Shown here: one piece after another, positions 16,387 to 24,707 of the stretch | Layout of the letters: every line of letters begins with the position of its first letter | Numbering within the stretch: position 1 is the first letter of the stretch | NCBI GenBank assembly: GCA_966211525.1 | Contig: CBIHOZ010000010.1 | Span: forward strand, 1 to 64,000 | Source of the DNA: Ohtaekwangia sp966211525 | Lineage (GTDB): Bacteria > Bacteroidota > Bacteroidia > Cytophagales > Cyclobacteriaceae | DNA: 64,000 nucleotides | Direction of reading: 5' to 3' | The notes under the pieces: generated by a model | Databases searched by the model: none | What the model was told of the DNA's origin: nothing | The model's input: only the letters and a program-made list of their open reading frames with translations | Translations under genes and position numbers: made by a program

Positions 16387-19300
16387 ATGAATTTTTCTGT
16401 GTCTCATGCAGAAGGGAAGCCGCCTTTTATCCGTCCGGCAAACCTTGCATGGTTGATCCACCAACCATTTATCCGTCAGCTTATGCGTATAAGTTTACTT
16501 CTGATGGTTTTTTCGCTTACGTGTCTCACGATGCTGCTCGCTACACCGGGCAGAGGACAGGGTGCTGAAACAACTACAGTAACACTTGAATTAAATGATG
16601 AATCGCTGGAGACAGCGCTCAAAAAAATTGAGGACAAGACTCCGTTTCGTTTTGTATATCGCAACCGCGAAATAAAATCAGCCGATCATATAACATTGCC
16701 GCAGGGTACACGCACGGTATCCGAAACTCTTCAATTGTTGCTGGCCAATCAGTCGCTAACATTCAGGCAGATCAACAACAACATTTTGATCGAGCGCAAG
16801 GAAGAAACGGAAACTGTTCATGAACCTGTTGGCGAAGCAGCGGATATAGTGCAGCAGACTGTTACGGGAAAGGTAACAGCTTCGGGTGATAACGCTCCGC
16901 TGCCTGGCGTAAGTGTTATGCTAAAAGGAACGCAGAGCGGAACGGTAACAGATGCGCAGGGTAATTATACCCTGGAAGTAAATGCAGCGGATGCTACACT
17001 GATCTTTTCATTTATAGGCTATAAAACTACTGAGGTTGCTGTAGGTGGAAGAAGCACGGTAGATATAGCCCTGGAGACGGACGTAACACAACTTACCGAA
17101 GTCGTAGTAACCTCGTTTGGTATAGCGCAAGAGAAACGTTCGCTGGGATTTTCAGCGCAGAATATAGATGGCAGTAATCTCACCGTAACACGCCAGCCCA
17201 ATGTAGTGAGTGCGCTGCAGGGACAAGTGTCTGGCGTGCAGATTACGAATGCCGGTGGTGCACCGGGAACAAGTTCACGTATTGTGATTCGCGGATTAAC
17301 ATCGTTGAATACATCCGGTAATAATCAGCCGCTGTTTGTGATCGATGGTATACCGATGGATAACAGCACCGATGAATCACCTAACACATCGCGCGGGTTA
17401 AGCAACCGTGCCGCGGATATTAACCCGAATGATATCGAGTCGGTAAATATACTCAAAGGTGCAGCAGCCACTGCGTTGTATGGTGTGCGTGCTGCGGCCG
17501 GTGCTATCGTGATCACAACAAAACGTGGTAAGGCTGGTGCGGTAAAGATTGATATTAACAGTTCTGTCGGCTTTCAGAAAGTAAATCGTTACCCGGATTT
17601 TCAAACGGAGTATGGACAAGGCTGGTATGGTGCTGCCGATCGTACGAGTGTATATCCGGCATGGGGTGGTCCGTTCAGTGCTGCTTCACTGCAAGATCCC
17701 ACCTATAAATACTATGATAATTACCGGAACGTGATGGAGACCGGTAAATCATTTGATAATTACCTGAGTGTATCCGGAGGAAATGAATTTGCTACCTTCT
17801 ATACATCGGTGTCCAATACAAAACAAACCGGGGTTATTCCATCCAGTTCATGGGACAGAACATCTGCAAAACTTTCGGGTACATTAAACTTCAAAAATAA
17901 ATTTACGGTTACCGGATCATTCACGTATTCCAATTCCGGTGGAGATCGTGTACCGGGCGATCGCTTTGGCGAAACGCTGATGTACTACCCAACGTCAAGC
18001 GATGCAACAGACTATATTAACGAAAATGGGACACAGAAATATATAGGTTTGTCCGATAACCCGATCTATGCTGCCAAGTTCTGGACGTATGAAGATGACG
18101 TTGATCGCACACTCGGTAATCTGTACTTCTCCTATAAACCCGCTTCGTGGATCAGTCTGAACTACCGCGTGGGTTCTGATTTCTATTCTGATTTCAGAGA
18201 AGAAATACTACCTGGTCCGAAGGGCCTGGAAGGTGAAACACCGCTGAGCACCACAGGCTATATTGAGCATACACGCATTACCAACCGGATTATCAACTCG
18301 AACGTGTCGGTGGAGATCAACAAGGAAATTACCAATAACTTGAAGACTACATTGCGTGTAGGGCAGGAGTTGTTTCAGGAAGATCGGAACAAACTGATCA
18401 ACACCGGTAACAATTTTGTTATACCCGGTTATTATCAATTCAACAATGTTACCGAAGTACTCACCGAGCAGCAGAAACGCCAGAGACGATTGATAGGTGT
18501 CTTTGGTGATCTCATGGTAAACTATAAAGATTATCTATACCTCAATGTTACCGGTCGTAACGATTGGACATCAACATTGCCCAAAGGGAATAATTCATTC
18601 TTCTATCCTTCGGTAAACCTCAGCTTTATATTCAGCGATGTAGTGCAGTTGCCGGCTGTCGTATCATATGGTAAAATAAGAGGCTCGTATGGTCAGGTTG
18701 GAAAAGATACCGATCCGTATCAGACATCCACAACCTATTCGCGCACGGAAGGTTTTCCGCTCAACGGACAAGTTGGTTTTACACGCAACCAGGTAAAAGG
18801 AAGTGAAGACCTGAAGCCGGAGCGAACCACCAACGTAGAGATAGGGGCCGAGATGAGATTCTTCGACAGACGTTTAGGTTTTGAATTTACCTGGTATAAA
18901 GCGAACAGTCGCGATCAGATCTTTAGTGTACCCGTGTCCAATACAACCGGCTATACGCGCTTCGTTGCCAACGCAGGAGAGATCGAGAATAAAGGTATAG
19001 AACTCACGTTGACCGGAACTCCGGTTCGTTCGAGTGATTTCACGTGGGATGTTACCCTGAACTTTACACGAAACCGAAATACAGTGGTTGATCTTGCCGA
19101 AGGTTTCGAAGGAGGATTTACGATTGGTTCACAGTTTGGCTACTCGGGAAGTACAGTAACCATGGCGTTGACAGAAGGTGCTCCCTATGGTAATTTATAT
19201 GGAACAAGTTTTCAACGATACTATGGTGCGGAAGGAGTTCCGGAAGGATTGGAATATTTAGATCGTGACAAACCGTTGCTGATTGGTGCCGATGGATTTC

Positions 19301-19893
19301 CGGTGCGCAATACATCGCAGCTCGTAGTAGGAAATGTACAACCCAGGTGGCTGGCCGGCTTACGGAATAATTTCAGGTATAAAGGATTTAACCTCGCTGT
19401 AGTACTCGATGTGCGCTGGGATATGGATCAGTATAATCAGTACGGAAACTACCTCGCTGCTTTTGGTAAAGAAGCCTATACGGCCAATCGAAACGATATA
19501 GTTGTGTTTGATGGATACCTCGCGGATGGAACTAAGAATACAAAAGCCGTGTGGCTCGGACAAGGTATAGGTCCGGATGGAGTAAACTATGGTGATGGTT
19601 TCTATCGCAATACATTACGAAGATCGTCGGAGCCGTTTGTACAGGATGCTTCCTTCGTGAAGTTGCGCAGCGCAAGCTTGTCCTATAGTTTGCCGAACAG
19701 TGTTTTGGCGAAATCTCCATTCCAGGCGGTTACACTTTCTGCCAGTGTAAACAATATTATACTCTGGACACCGTGGAGCGGATACGACCCTGAATCGTTT
19801 AGCGGTGGTGCCGGAACAAATGTTACCGGTTTTTCCGGACTGGATTACCCGGGTGTAGCTACGACTACCTTCACGCTTAATCTCACACTATAA
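16387..19893 (+). CDS. SusC/RagA-family TonB-dependent receptor with STN domain
   Basis: The 1168-residue outer-membrane protein has a hydrophobic signal segment (about residues 31-58, MRISLLLMVFSLTCLTMLLA), an STN domain (about 66-138, LELNDESLETALKKIEDKTP), a carboxypeptidase-regulatory-like domain (about 158-235, VTGKVTASGDNAPLPGVSV), a TonB plug (about 240-375, LQGQVSGVQITNAGG and ILKGAAATALYGVRAAAGAI) and a 22-strand barrel ending in FTLNLTL. The STN domain marks a receptor that signals to FecR, and the sigma/FecR genes are directly upstream. It imports an oligosaccharide or other nutrient with the SusD lipoprotein. ATG 16387 leaves an N-terminal extension of about 30 residues before the hydrophobic core; the Met of LMRISLLL is an alternative start. 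Confidence 0.95.
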   Translation: MNFSVSHAEGKPPFIRPANLAWLIHQPFIRQLMRISLLLMVFSLTCLTMLLATPGRGQGAETTTVTLELNDESLETALKKIEDKTPFRFVYRNREIKSADHITLPQGTRTVSETLQLLLANQSLTFRQINNNILIERKEETETVHEPVGEAADIVQQTVTGKVTASGDNAPLPGVSVMLKGTQSGTVTDAQGNYTLEVNAADATLIFSFIGYKTTEVAVGGRSTVDIALETDVTQLTEVVVTSFGIAQEKRSLGFSAQNIDGSNLTVTRQPNVVSALQGQVSGVQITNAGGAPGTSSRIVIRGLTSLNTSGNNQPLFVIDGIPMDNSTDESPNTSRGLSNRAADINPNDIESVNILKGAAATALYGVRAAAGAIVITTKRGKAGAVKIDINSSVGFQKVNRYPDFQTEYGQGWYGAADRTSVYPAWGGPFSAASLQDPTYKYYDNYRNVMETGKSFDNYLSVSGGNEFATFYTSVSNTKQTGVIPSSSWDRTSAKLSGTLNFKNKFTVTGSFTYSNSGGDRVPGDRFGETLMYYPTSSDATDYINENGTQKYIGLSDNPIYAAKFWTYEDDVDRTLGNLYFSYKPASWISLNYRVGSDFYSDFREEILPGPKGLEGETPLSTTGYIEHTRITNRIINSNVSVEINKEITNNLKTTLRVGQELFQEDRNKLINTGNNFVIPGYYQFNNVTEVLTEQQKRQRRLIGVFGDLMVNYKDYLYLNVTGRNDWTSTLPKGNNSFFYPSVNLSFIFSDVVQLPAVVSYGKIRGSYGQVGKDTDPYQTSTTYSRTEGFPLNGQVGFTRNQVKGSEDLKPERTTNVEIGAEMRFFDRRLGFEFTWYKANSRDQIFSVPVSNTTGYTRFVANAGEIENKGIELTLTGTPVRSSDFTWDVTLNFTRNRNTVVDLAEGFEGGFTIGSQFGYSGSTVTMALTEGAPYGNLYGTSFQRYYGAEGVPEGLEYLDRDKPLLIGADGFPVRNTSQLVVGNVQPRWLAGLRNNFRYKGFNLAVVLDVRWDMDQYNQYGNYLAAFGKEAYTANRNDIVVFDGYLADGTKNTKAVWLGQGIGPDGVNYGDGFYRNTLRRSSEPFVQDASFVKLRSASLSYSLPNSVLAKSPFQAVTLSASVNNIILWTPWSGYDPESFSGGAGTNVTGFSGLDYPGVATTTFTLNLTL

Positions 19894-19902
19894 ATCGATC
19901 GT

Positions 19903-21336
19903 ATGAAAAAGTTCTTGAAATATATACTAAGCATATTTTCGATACTGGGCGTTGCAGGATGTTCTGATTACCTTGATGTAAACGACAATCCCAACGAGCC
20001 TACAACGGTACCCCTAAGCTCACTGATGGCGACAACCTCATTTACTACTGGTAAAAATATACAGGTGATTGGTAATATCACATCGTACTATGTTCAGTAC
20101 CTGGCGTCACCGAATCCATCAGGCGCAACGGATACCCAGGAACCTGTAGCGTATGATGACGCATGGTTCAGACTATATCATACACTGGGAGATATAGCGG
20201 ACATGGAAAAGCAGGCGATGGAAACCGGGGCAACCCATTACGATGGTGCCGCTAAATTGTTAAAAGCTATACACTTGTTGCTGATTGTTGATGCCTGGGG
20301 AAATGTACCCTATACCGAAGCACTCTTTGCTGAGACCGTAACTCCGGCTTACGATGAAGACCAGGATCTCTATAGCGTTATACTCACGTTGATCGACAAC
20401 GGTATAGCAGCACTGGAAAAAGAAGAAACAACGTATTCCCTGGGCGCACAGGACTTTATCTATGGTGATCGCAGCGGTGAAGCACAGGTAGAAGCCTGGA
20501 TAAAAATGGGATATGCGCTGAAAGCCCGTACCCTTTTGCATACGAGTAAAACACCGGGTTACGATCCACAGACTGTGCTCGCGGCATTGGACAATGCTTT
20601 TGACAGCAATGCCGATAATGCCGATATAACATACTTCGATACCGAGTTTAATCCGTGGGCATCGGTAGCGCGCGACCAGGAAGCGTTGATCCTCGATGGA
20701 TGGGTTTCCGAGCAACTGGTGCAGACGATGGATGGGACAAGTTATGGTATAACAGATCCACGCATGGGCTTTATGTTTGGTGATACGGAGGATGGGAGTT
20801 TTGTAGGTGTACCCAACGGTGCAGGCAGAGGAGGAGCAGATGTTAGCGGAGATCGTTCCGTATTGGAGCGTGGTACATATTATGCAAGCGATACATCGCC
20901 CATGTTGATCATTACGTATGCCGAGCAAAAATTTATAGAAGCCGAAGCAGCGTTTGATGCTGACGATAAACCGCGTGCCTATGCTGCATACCTCGAAGGG
21001 ATACGCGCACACATGGATATGGTTGGTGTGGACGCAGGCGATCGCGATGACTATATTAACCATGAAACGATAAGCGTTGGAAGTGATGATCTTACGCTGG
21101 AGTTGATCATGAAGGAAAAATATATAGCGATGTTTCTGCACCCGGAAACATGGACAGACGCGAGGCGCTATAATTTCCAGTACAAAGACATGGCGATCCC
21201 CGCTAATCTGAATCCTGATCTCAATGGTAATTATGCCAGACGTCTTATGTACCCTGATTCTGAAACGGGTCGAAATGTAGCCAACGTACCTTCCGTTACG
21301 CAGCTCGACAGAATTTGGTGGGATGTCACAAACTAA
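19903..21336 (+). CDS. SusD/RagB-family nutrient-binding lipoprotein
   Basis: The 477-residue protein has a lipoprotein signal peptide with lipobox LGVAGC (Cys20), followed by the SusD-type opening SDYLDVNDNPNEPTTVP of the DVNDNPN subgroup (SusD-like 2). TPR-type helices with AWIKMGYALKARTLLHT, and EAEAAFDADDKPRAYAAYLEGI, and the conserved late segment MKEKYIAMFLHPETWTDARR follow. It caps the SusC barrel on the cell surface and captures the substrate. It starts nine bases after susC. The substrate cannot be told from the sequence; no glycoside hydrolase is adjacent, which is common for SusCD pairs that take up non-glycan compounds. Confidence 0.93.
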   Translation: MKKFLKYILSIFSILGVAGCSDYLDVNDNPNEPTTVPLSSLMATTSFTTGKNIQVIGNITSYYVQYLASPNPSGATDTQEPVAYDDAWFRLYHTLGDIADMEKQAMETGATHYDGAAKLLKAIHLLLIVDAWGNVPYTEALFAETVTPAYDEDQDLYSVILTLIDNGIAALEKEETTYSLGAQDFIYGDRSGEAQVEAWIKMGYALKARTLLHTSKTPGYDPQTVLAALDNAFDSNADNADITYFDTEFNPWASVARDQEALILDGWVSEQLVQTMDGTSYGITDPRMGFMFGDTEDGSFVGVPNGAGRGGADVSGDRSVLERGTYYASDTSPMLIITYAEQKFIEAEAAFDADDKPRAYAAYLEGIRAHMDMVGVDAGDRDDYINHETISVGSDDLTLELIMKEKYIAMFLHPETWTDARRYNFQYKDMAIPANLNPDLNGNYARRLMYPDSETGRNVANVPSVTQLDRIWWDVTN

Positions 21337-21350
21337 ACTGAATTTATACC

Positions 21351-21776
21351 ATGAAAATATATAGCTATATAAAAATAGTTTGCGCGATGTTACTGACAGC
21401 TGCTATGTTTTCCTGCGAGGAAAACGAAGTAGTACCCGACAGCGCCAGGCAAGGTGAAGTTACGGCAACCACAGCAAGTATAGCATCGTCTAACACGAAG
21501 CCTATTGCCTCTGAAACGATTACGGTCACACTGAAATTTGTTAACCTATCGGAGGATAAAGTAAAATCAGTGCTGCTGAAGGCAAAGGTAGGAACGGCCG
21601 ATTATACATCCGTACAAACCTTTGACGAAGGCACCGCTGCTACCGATAAAGAAATCACACACGAAGTACCCTATACAGTAACTGCGCCTAAGGGTACCGT
21701 TATAACATTCGACATGATTGTTACTTCTCAAAAGGAATATCCGCTTACCCGGCGGACAACCGTAATTGTAAATTAG
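21351..21776 (+). CDS. Small lipoprotein of the SusCD operon
   Basis: The 141-residue product has a lipoprotein signal with Cys22 (MLLTAAMFSC) and then a single predicted beta-sandwich (TTASIASSNTKPIASETITVT, VTAPKGTVITFDMIVTS). I do not recognise a named family. It follows susD by 14 bases and ends at a terminator, so it is the last gene of the operon. Small lipoproteins in this position are often additional surface-exposed binding or accessory proteins for the SusCD complex; here that is inference from position. Confidence 0.78.
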   Translation: MKIYSYIKIVCAMLLTAAMFSCEENEVVPDSARQGEVTATTASIASSNTKPIASETITVTLKFVNLSEDKVKSVLLKAKVGTADYTSVQTFDEGTAATDKEITHEVPYTVTAPKGTVITFDMIVTSQKEYPLTRRTTVIVN

Positions 21777-21802
21777 ACCGTTAGGATTTATTTGGTTTTG
21801 GT

Positions 21803-21844
21803 AAAGGCTGGCTCGGTGGACGAAAACTCTGCCGGGCCTTTTTG
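21803..21844 (+). terminator. Intrinsic terminator of the SusCD operon
   Basis: AAAGGCTGGCTCGG (21803-21816) pairs with CTGCCGGGCCTTT (21829-21841), with mismatches, followed by a T run. It lies 27 bases after the small lipoprotein gene. Confidence 0.7.
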
Positions 21845-21949
21845 TTTGTTGTACTATACCCGCTAAATCCTGTCTCAAACAAACTAATTCCTGAAAAATG
21901 TGTTTACATTACAATATATCTGTAAATCGCAGGTATATCTTTTGCATTT

Positions 21950-21981
21950 TCTAGTAGCTGGCAACTAGCCGCTAGTAGATT
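21950..21981. repeat. AGCTGC/TAGC-type repeat word
   Basis: CTAGTAGCTGGCAACTAGCCGC and CTAGTAGATTTT belong to the word family also found at 4.1, 14.8, 34.6, 40.6 and 42.1 kb. This copy sits just before msrB, single and without an obvious second arm. Confidence 0.6.
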
Positions 21982-21996
21982 TTAACACATACGAAT

Positions 21997-22440
21997 ATGA
22001 ACTGGTCTGACGTACTCAACTATGCCACCAAAGGCAACCTCACTCCCGACAAACGGGTTGAGAAAACCAATGAAGAATGGAAAAAGGAATTGACACCGGA
22101 GCAGTTTCGCATTACCCGGCAGAAGGGAACCGAGTTTGCATTTTCCGGTGAGTACTGCGAGGCACACGATCCTGGCCTCTATGCCTGCCGTTGTTGTGGC
22201 ACTCCACTGTTCGACTCGCGTCAGAAGTTTGAGTCGGGTACCGGCTGGCCAAGTTTTACAGAGTCGGTAAAAGACAATGTGATTAAGTATGAAAGTGATC
22301 GCAGTCATGGGATGCACCGTGTTGAAGTAATGTGCAATGTATGCGATGGCCACTTGGGGCACGTGTTTCCGGATGGTCCTCCGCCAACCGGCTTACGCTT
22401 TTGCATCAACTCGGCTTCTATAAAGTTAATCGAGGGGTAA
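21997..22440 (+). CDS. msrB: Peptide-methionine (R)-S-oxide reductase MsrB
   Basis: The 147-residue cytoplasmic enzyme reduces methionine-R-sulfoxide in proteins. It has the two zinc CxxC pairs (C64/C67 and C113/C116), the GTGWPSF segment (residues 81-87), H106 region RSHGMHRVEV, the GHLGHVFPDGP loop and the catalytic Cys136 in RFCINS. The length is typical. It lies alone between two terminators. ATG 21997 is preceded by TTTTAACACATACGAAT with no Shine-Dalgarno sequence. Confidence 0.96.
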   Translation: MNWSDVLNYATKGNLTPDKRVEKTNEEWKKELTPEQFRITRQKGTEFAFSGEYCEAHDPGLYACRCCGTPLFDSRQKFESGTGWPSFTESVKDNVIKYESDRSHGMHRVEVMCNVCDGHLGHVFPDGPPPTGLRFCINSASIKLIEG

Positions 22441-22465
22441 TCATTTCTGTGTTTGGATATATGAG

Positions 22466-22503
22466 ACACCGGCAGGTATATACAGGATACCTTCCGGTGT
22501 TTT
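22466..22503 (+). terminator. Intrinsic terminator after msrB
   Basis: ACACCGG (22466-22472) pairs with CCGGTGT (22494-22500), with a further inner pairing GGTAT/ATACC, followed by TTTT. Confidence 0.75.
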
Positions 22504-22572
22504 GCATTTACAAGGTCGGTGCTTCTGATATTGATATCGATGTTTATATTTAGGACCGATATCATTAATACC

Positions 22573-23253
22573 ATGAGACAAACTGCATCCTTCATTATCG
22601 TTATGGCATTGTTTACGCTTAGTTCGTTTATGCCGGTTCAAAAGAAGAAAAAGATTATATTTTTTGGAGATTCCATTACCGAGGCCGGTGTAAAACCTAC
22701 CGGCTATATAACACGTGTTGGCGAACTGGCTGATAAAGATGGTATAGGTGCTAATTACGAATTTGTCGGAGCTGGTATTGGTGGTAATAAAGTATACGAC
22801 CTGTACCTGCGCCTGGAAGATGATGTATTAAGTAAGAAACCAGACGTAGTAGTTATATATATCGGTGTAAATGATGTGTGGCATAAGCGCTCGTATGGTA
22901 CCGGTACAGATGCCAACAAGTTTGAAGGTTTCTACAACGCCCTTATTAAAAAGATACAGGCACAGGGTGCCAAAGTAATTCTGGCAACACCCGCGGTGAT
23001 TGGCGAACGCACCGACTTTAGCAATGAACTTGATGGTGATCTGAATCTGTACAGTAACATGATTCGCAGCATTGCGAAGAAAAACAATCTTCCGCTCGTA
23101 GATCTGCGTGCAGCGTTTATAGACTATAACAAATCTTATAACAAAGAGAATAAAGAGTCTGGTATACTTACCTCAGACCGAGTACACTTAAACGAACGCG
23201 GCAACCTCTTTGTAGCAGAAGAGATGTGGAAGGCAATCAAGGTACTTCAGTAA
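22573..23253 (+). CDS. Secreted SGNH/GDSL-family hydrolase
   Basis: From ATG 22573 the product is 226 residues with a signal peptide (about 1-21, TASFIIVMALFTLSSFMPV). The SGNH blocks are present: block I FFGDSITEAG (nucleophile Ser), block II around GAGIGGNKV (Gly), block III YIGVNDVWH (Asn) and block V SDRVHLNERG (Asp and His). Such enzymes are periplasmic or extracellular esterases, often deacetylating sugars or lipids. The original longer frame from 22519 lacks a sensible signal sequence, so the ATG is preferred. The substrate is unknown. Confidence 0.9.
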   Translation: MRQTASFIIVMALFTLSSFMPVQKKKKIIFFGDSITEAGVKPTGYITRVGELADKDGIGANYEFVGAGIGGNKVYDLYLRLEDDVLSKKPDVVVIYIGVNDVWHKRSYGTGTDANKFEGFYNALIKKIQAQGAKVILATPAVIGERTDFSNELDGDLNLYSNMIRSIAKKNNLPLVDLRAAFIDYNKSYNKENKESGILTSDRVHLNERGNLFVAEEMWKAIKVLQ

Positions 23254-23266
23254 CACATATAGTATT

Positions 23267-23308
23267 ATGCGGGTCGTGTAGATGTTTCAACAACACACCG
23301 GCCCGCAT
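23267..23308. other. Long hairpin after SGNH gene
   Basis: ATGCGGGTCGTGT (23267-23279) pairs with ACACACCGGCCCGCAT (23293-23308). No T run follows, so it may be a weak terminator or a 3' stabilising structure. Confidence 0.5.
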
Positions 23309-23367
23309 GAAATATGCTTTGGAAAGTGCCGTATATGACAGTTAGCTGACATTTCATGATGCACCAC

Positions 23368-23395
23368 GATGTGATCTTCACACGAAAATCACATC
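23368..23395 (+). promoter_or_regulatory. Inverted repeat abutting the YHS gene start codon
   Basis: GATGTGAT (23368-23375) and ATCACATC (23388-23395) are perfect complements with a 12-base spacer, and the ATG at 23396 follows at once. In RNA this hairpin would mask the ribosome landing site; in DNA it could be an operator half-site pair. Confidence 0.55.
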
Positions 23396-23824
23396 ATGAA
23401 AATCATACTATTTTCTCTTCTGTTTACCACCGGATATATAGCATCCGCGCAGCAGGTATTCACCACGAAAGACGGTGCCATTAACGGTTACGATGCCGTA
23501 GCATACTTTACCGAAGCAAAGCCGGTAAAGGGCGATGCGAAATATAGTCTGAAGTGGAAAGACGCCACGTGGTATTTTTCATCCGAAAAGAATCTCAACC
23601 TCTTTAAGAGCAACCCGGAGCAATATGCACCCCAGTATGGTGGCTACTGTGCTTATGGAACTTCGCGCGGATACAAAGCGCCCACACAACCCGATGCCTG
23701 GAGCACGGTGGATGGCAAACTATATCTGAACTACAATCTCGATGTTAAAAAAACTTGGTCGGCCGATCGGGAAAATCTTATCCGGAAAGCTGATGTAAAC
23801 TGGAAGAAGATCGAGACCGAGTAG
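23396..23824 (+). CDS. Secreted YHS-domain protein
   Basis: The 142-residue protein has a signal peptide (about 1-18, ending ASAQ) and then one YHS domain: INGYDAVAYFTEAKPVKGDA, WYFSSEKNLNLFKSNPEQYAPQYGGYCAYG. The YHS domain is a metal-associated module; secreted stand-alone versions are common in proteobacteria and Bacteroidota and their role is unknown. Ending WSADRENLIRKADVNWKK is characteristic of this secreted group. The hairpin directly before the start codon may control its translation. Confidence 0.85.
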   Translation: MKIILFSLLFTTGYIASAQQVFTTKDGAINGYDAVAYFTEAKPVKGDAKYSLKWKDATWYFSSEKNLNLFKSNPEQYAPQYGGYCAYGTSRGYKAPTQPDAWSTVDGKLYLNYNLDVKKTWSADRENLIRKADVNWKKIETE

Positions 23825-23994
23825 TGCTTTAAGTCAATTTTTCATCCTGATCAAGACAGAATGTCTTTATTTTATGCGCGGATACGTGCTAAATCAGTCA
23901 TTGTGACTTATTTTTTCACTGAAAAGCGATTGGTACATTTTTCACATATAGGCTCATCGTAAGAATTTAAAACAAACTAAAAACTAAAAATACT

Positions 23995-24435
23995 ATGAGC
24001 ATCGTACGTTATAACTCCGCACTGAATGATTTTGTACCAACATCTTTCAGCAACCTGATCGACCGGTTCTTCAATGAATCTGTTAGTCGCGCAGGAGGTT
24101 CTGCTTACAGTTTCGTTCCCCGCGTAGATATAGTCGAAGCCGAAAAAGCTTTCGAGATCCATGTAGCGGTTCCCGGTATGAACAAGGAAGATTTCAAACT
24201 TGACCTGAACGACAGCTTATTGACGATCAGCGGTGAGCGCAAATTCACAAAAGAGAAAAAAGAGAACAGCTTCCATTCTATCGAAACACAATACGGTAGC
24301 TTCAGCCGTTCGTTTACACTGCCTGAAAATGTAGATGCCAATAACATCTCGGCAAAATATGTAAACGGTATCCTGGAGATCACTGTACCGAAGGATGAGA
24401 AGAAGACACTGAAAACAACCATCAAGGTTAACTAA
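23995..24435 (+). CDS. Hsp20 small heat-shock protein
   Basis: The 146-residue protein has an alpha-crystallin domain at about residues 43-135: PRVDIVEAEKAFEIHVAVPGM, DSLLTISGERK, SFSRSFTLPENVD, and the closing KYVNGILEITVPK. The N-terminal arm (SNLIDRFFNES) and C-terminal tail ending KTTIKVN (I-x-V oligomer motif) are present. It is an ATP-independent holdase that keeps unfolding proteins soluble. The start context AAACTAAAAACTAAAAATACT is typical of Bacteroidota. A terminator follows. Confidence 0.95.
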   Translation: MSIVRYNSALNDFVPTSFSNLIDRFFNESVSRAGGSAYSFVPRVDIVEAEKAFEIHVAVPGMNKEDFKLDLNDSLLTISGERKFTKEKKENSFHSIETQYGSFSRSFTLPENVDANNISAKYVNGILEITVPKDEKKTLKTTIKVN

Positions 24436-24467
24436 GATATAGGGATAGGGTATAGGTTTAGGTGGTC

Positions 24468-24498
24468 AGGCTTCCGGATTTTTTCCGGGAGCCTTTTT
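24468..24498 (+). terminator. Intrinsic terminator after hsp20
   Basis: AGGCTTCCGGA (24468-24478) pairs with TCCGGGAGCCT (24484-24494) around a T-rich loop, followed by TTTT. Confidence 0.85.
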
Positions 24499-24707
24499 GT
24501 TTTCATAACCGTTGCGACAGCGGGTCTGAATTTTTAGTATGAAGAAGCACAGGTATAGCGCTGCTTGTCGTATCAAAACTTGTATCGATAGAAAATCCGG
24601 TATCTTTCATTGCTAACCTGTGTGATACCCGAAAAGAAAACGTTAACTTTCTTTAAGCTGTCAACTTTCCGGAGTGTATATCTGTTGAATTAAAAAACTG
24701 AGGGGTT

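Noticed and set aside
20260..21141. 293-codon minus-strand ORF inside the SusD gene
   Set aside because: It lies antisense within a clear SusD coding sequence, is rich in Cys and Ile, and shows no protein family marks.
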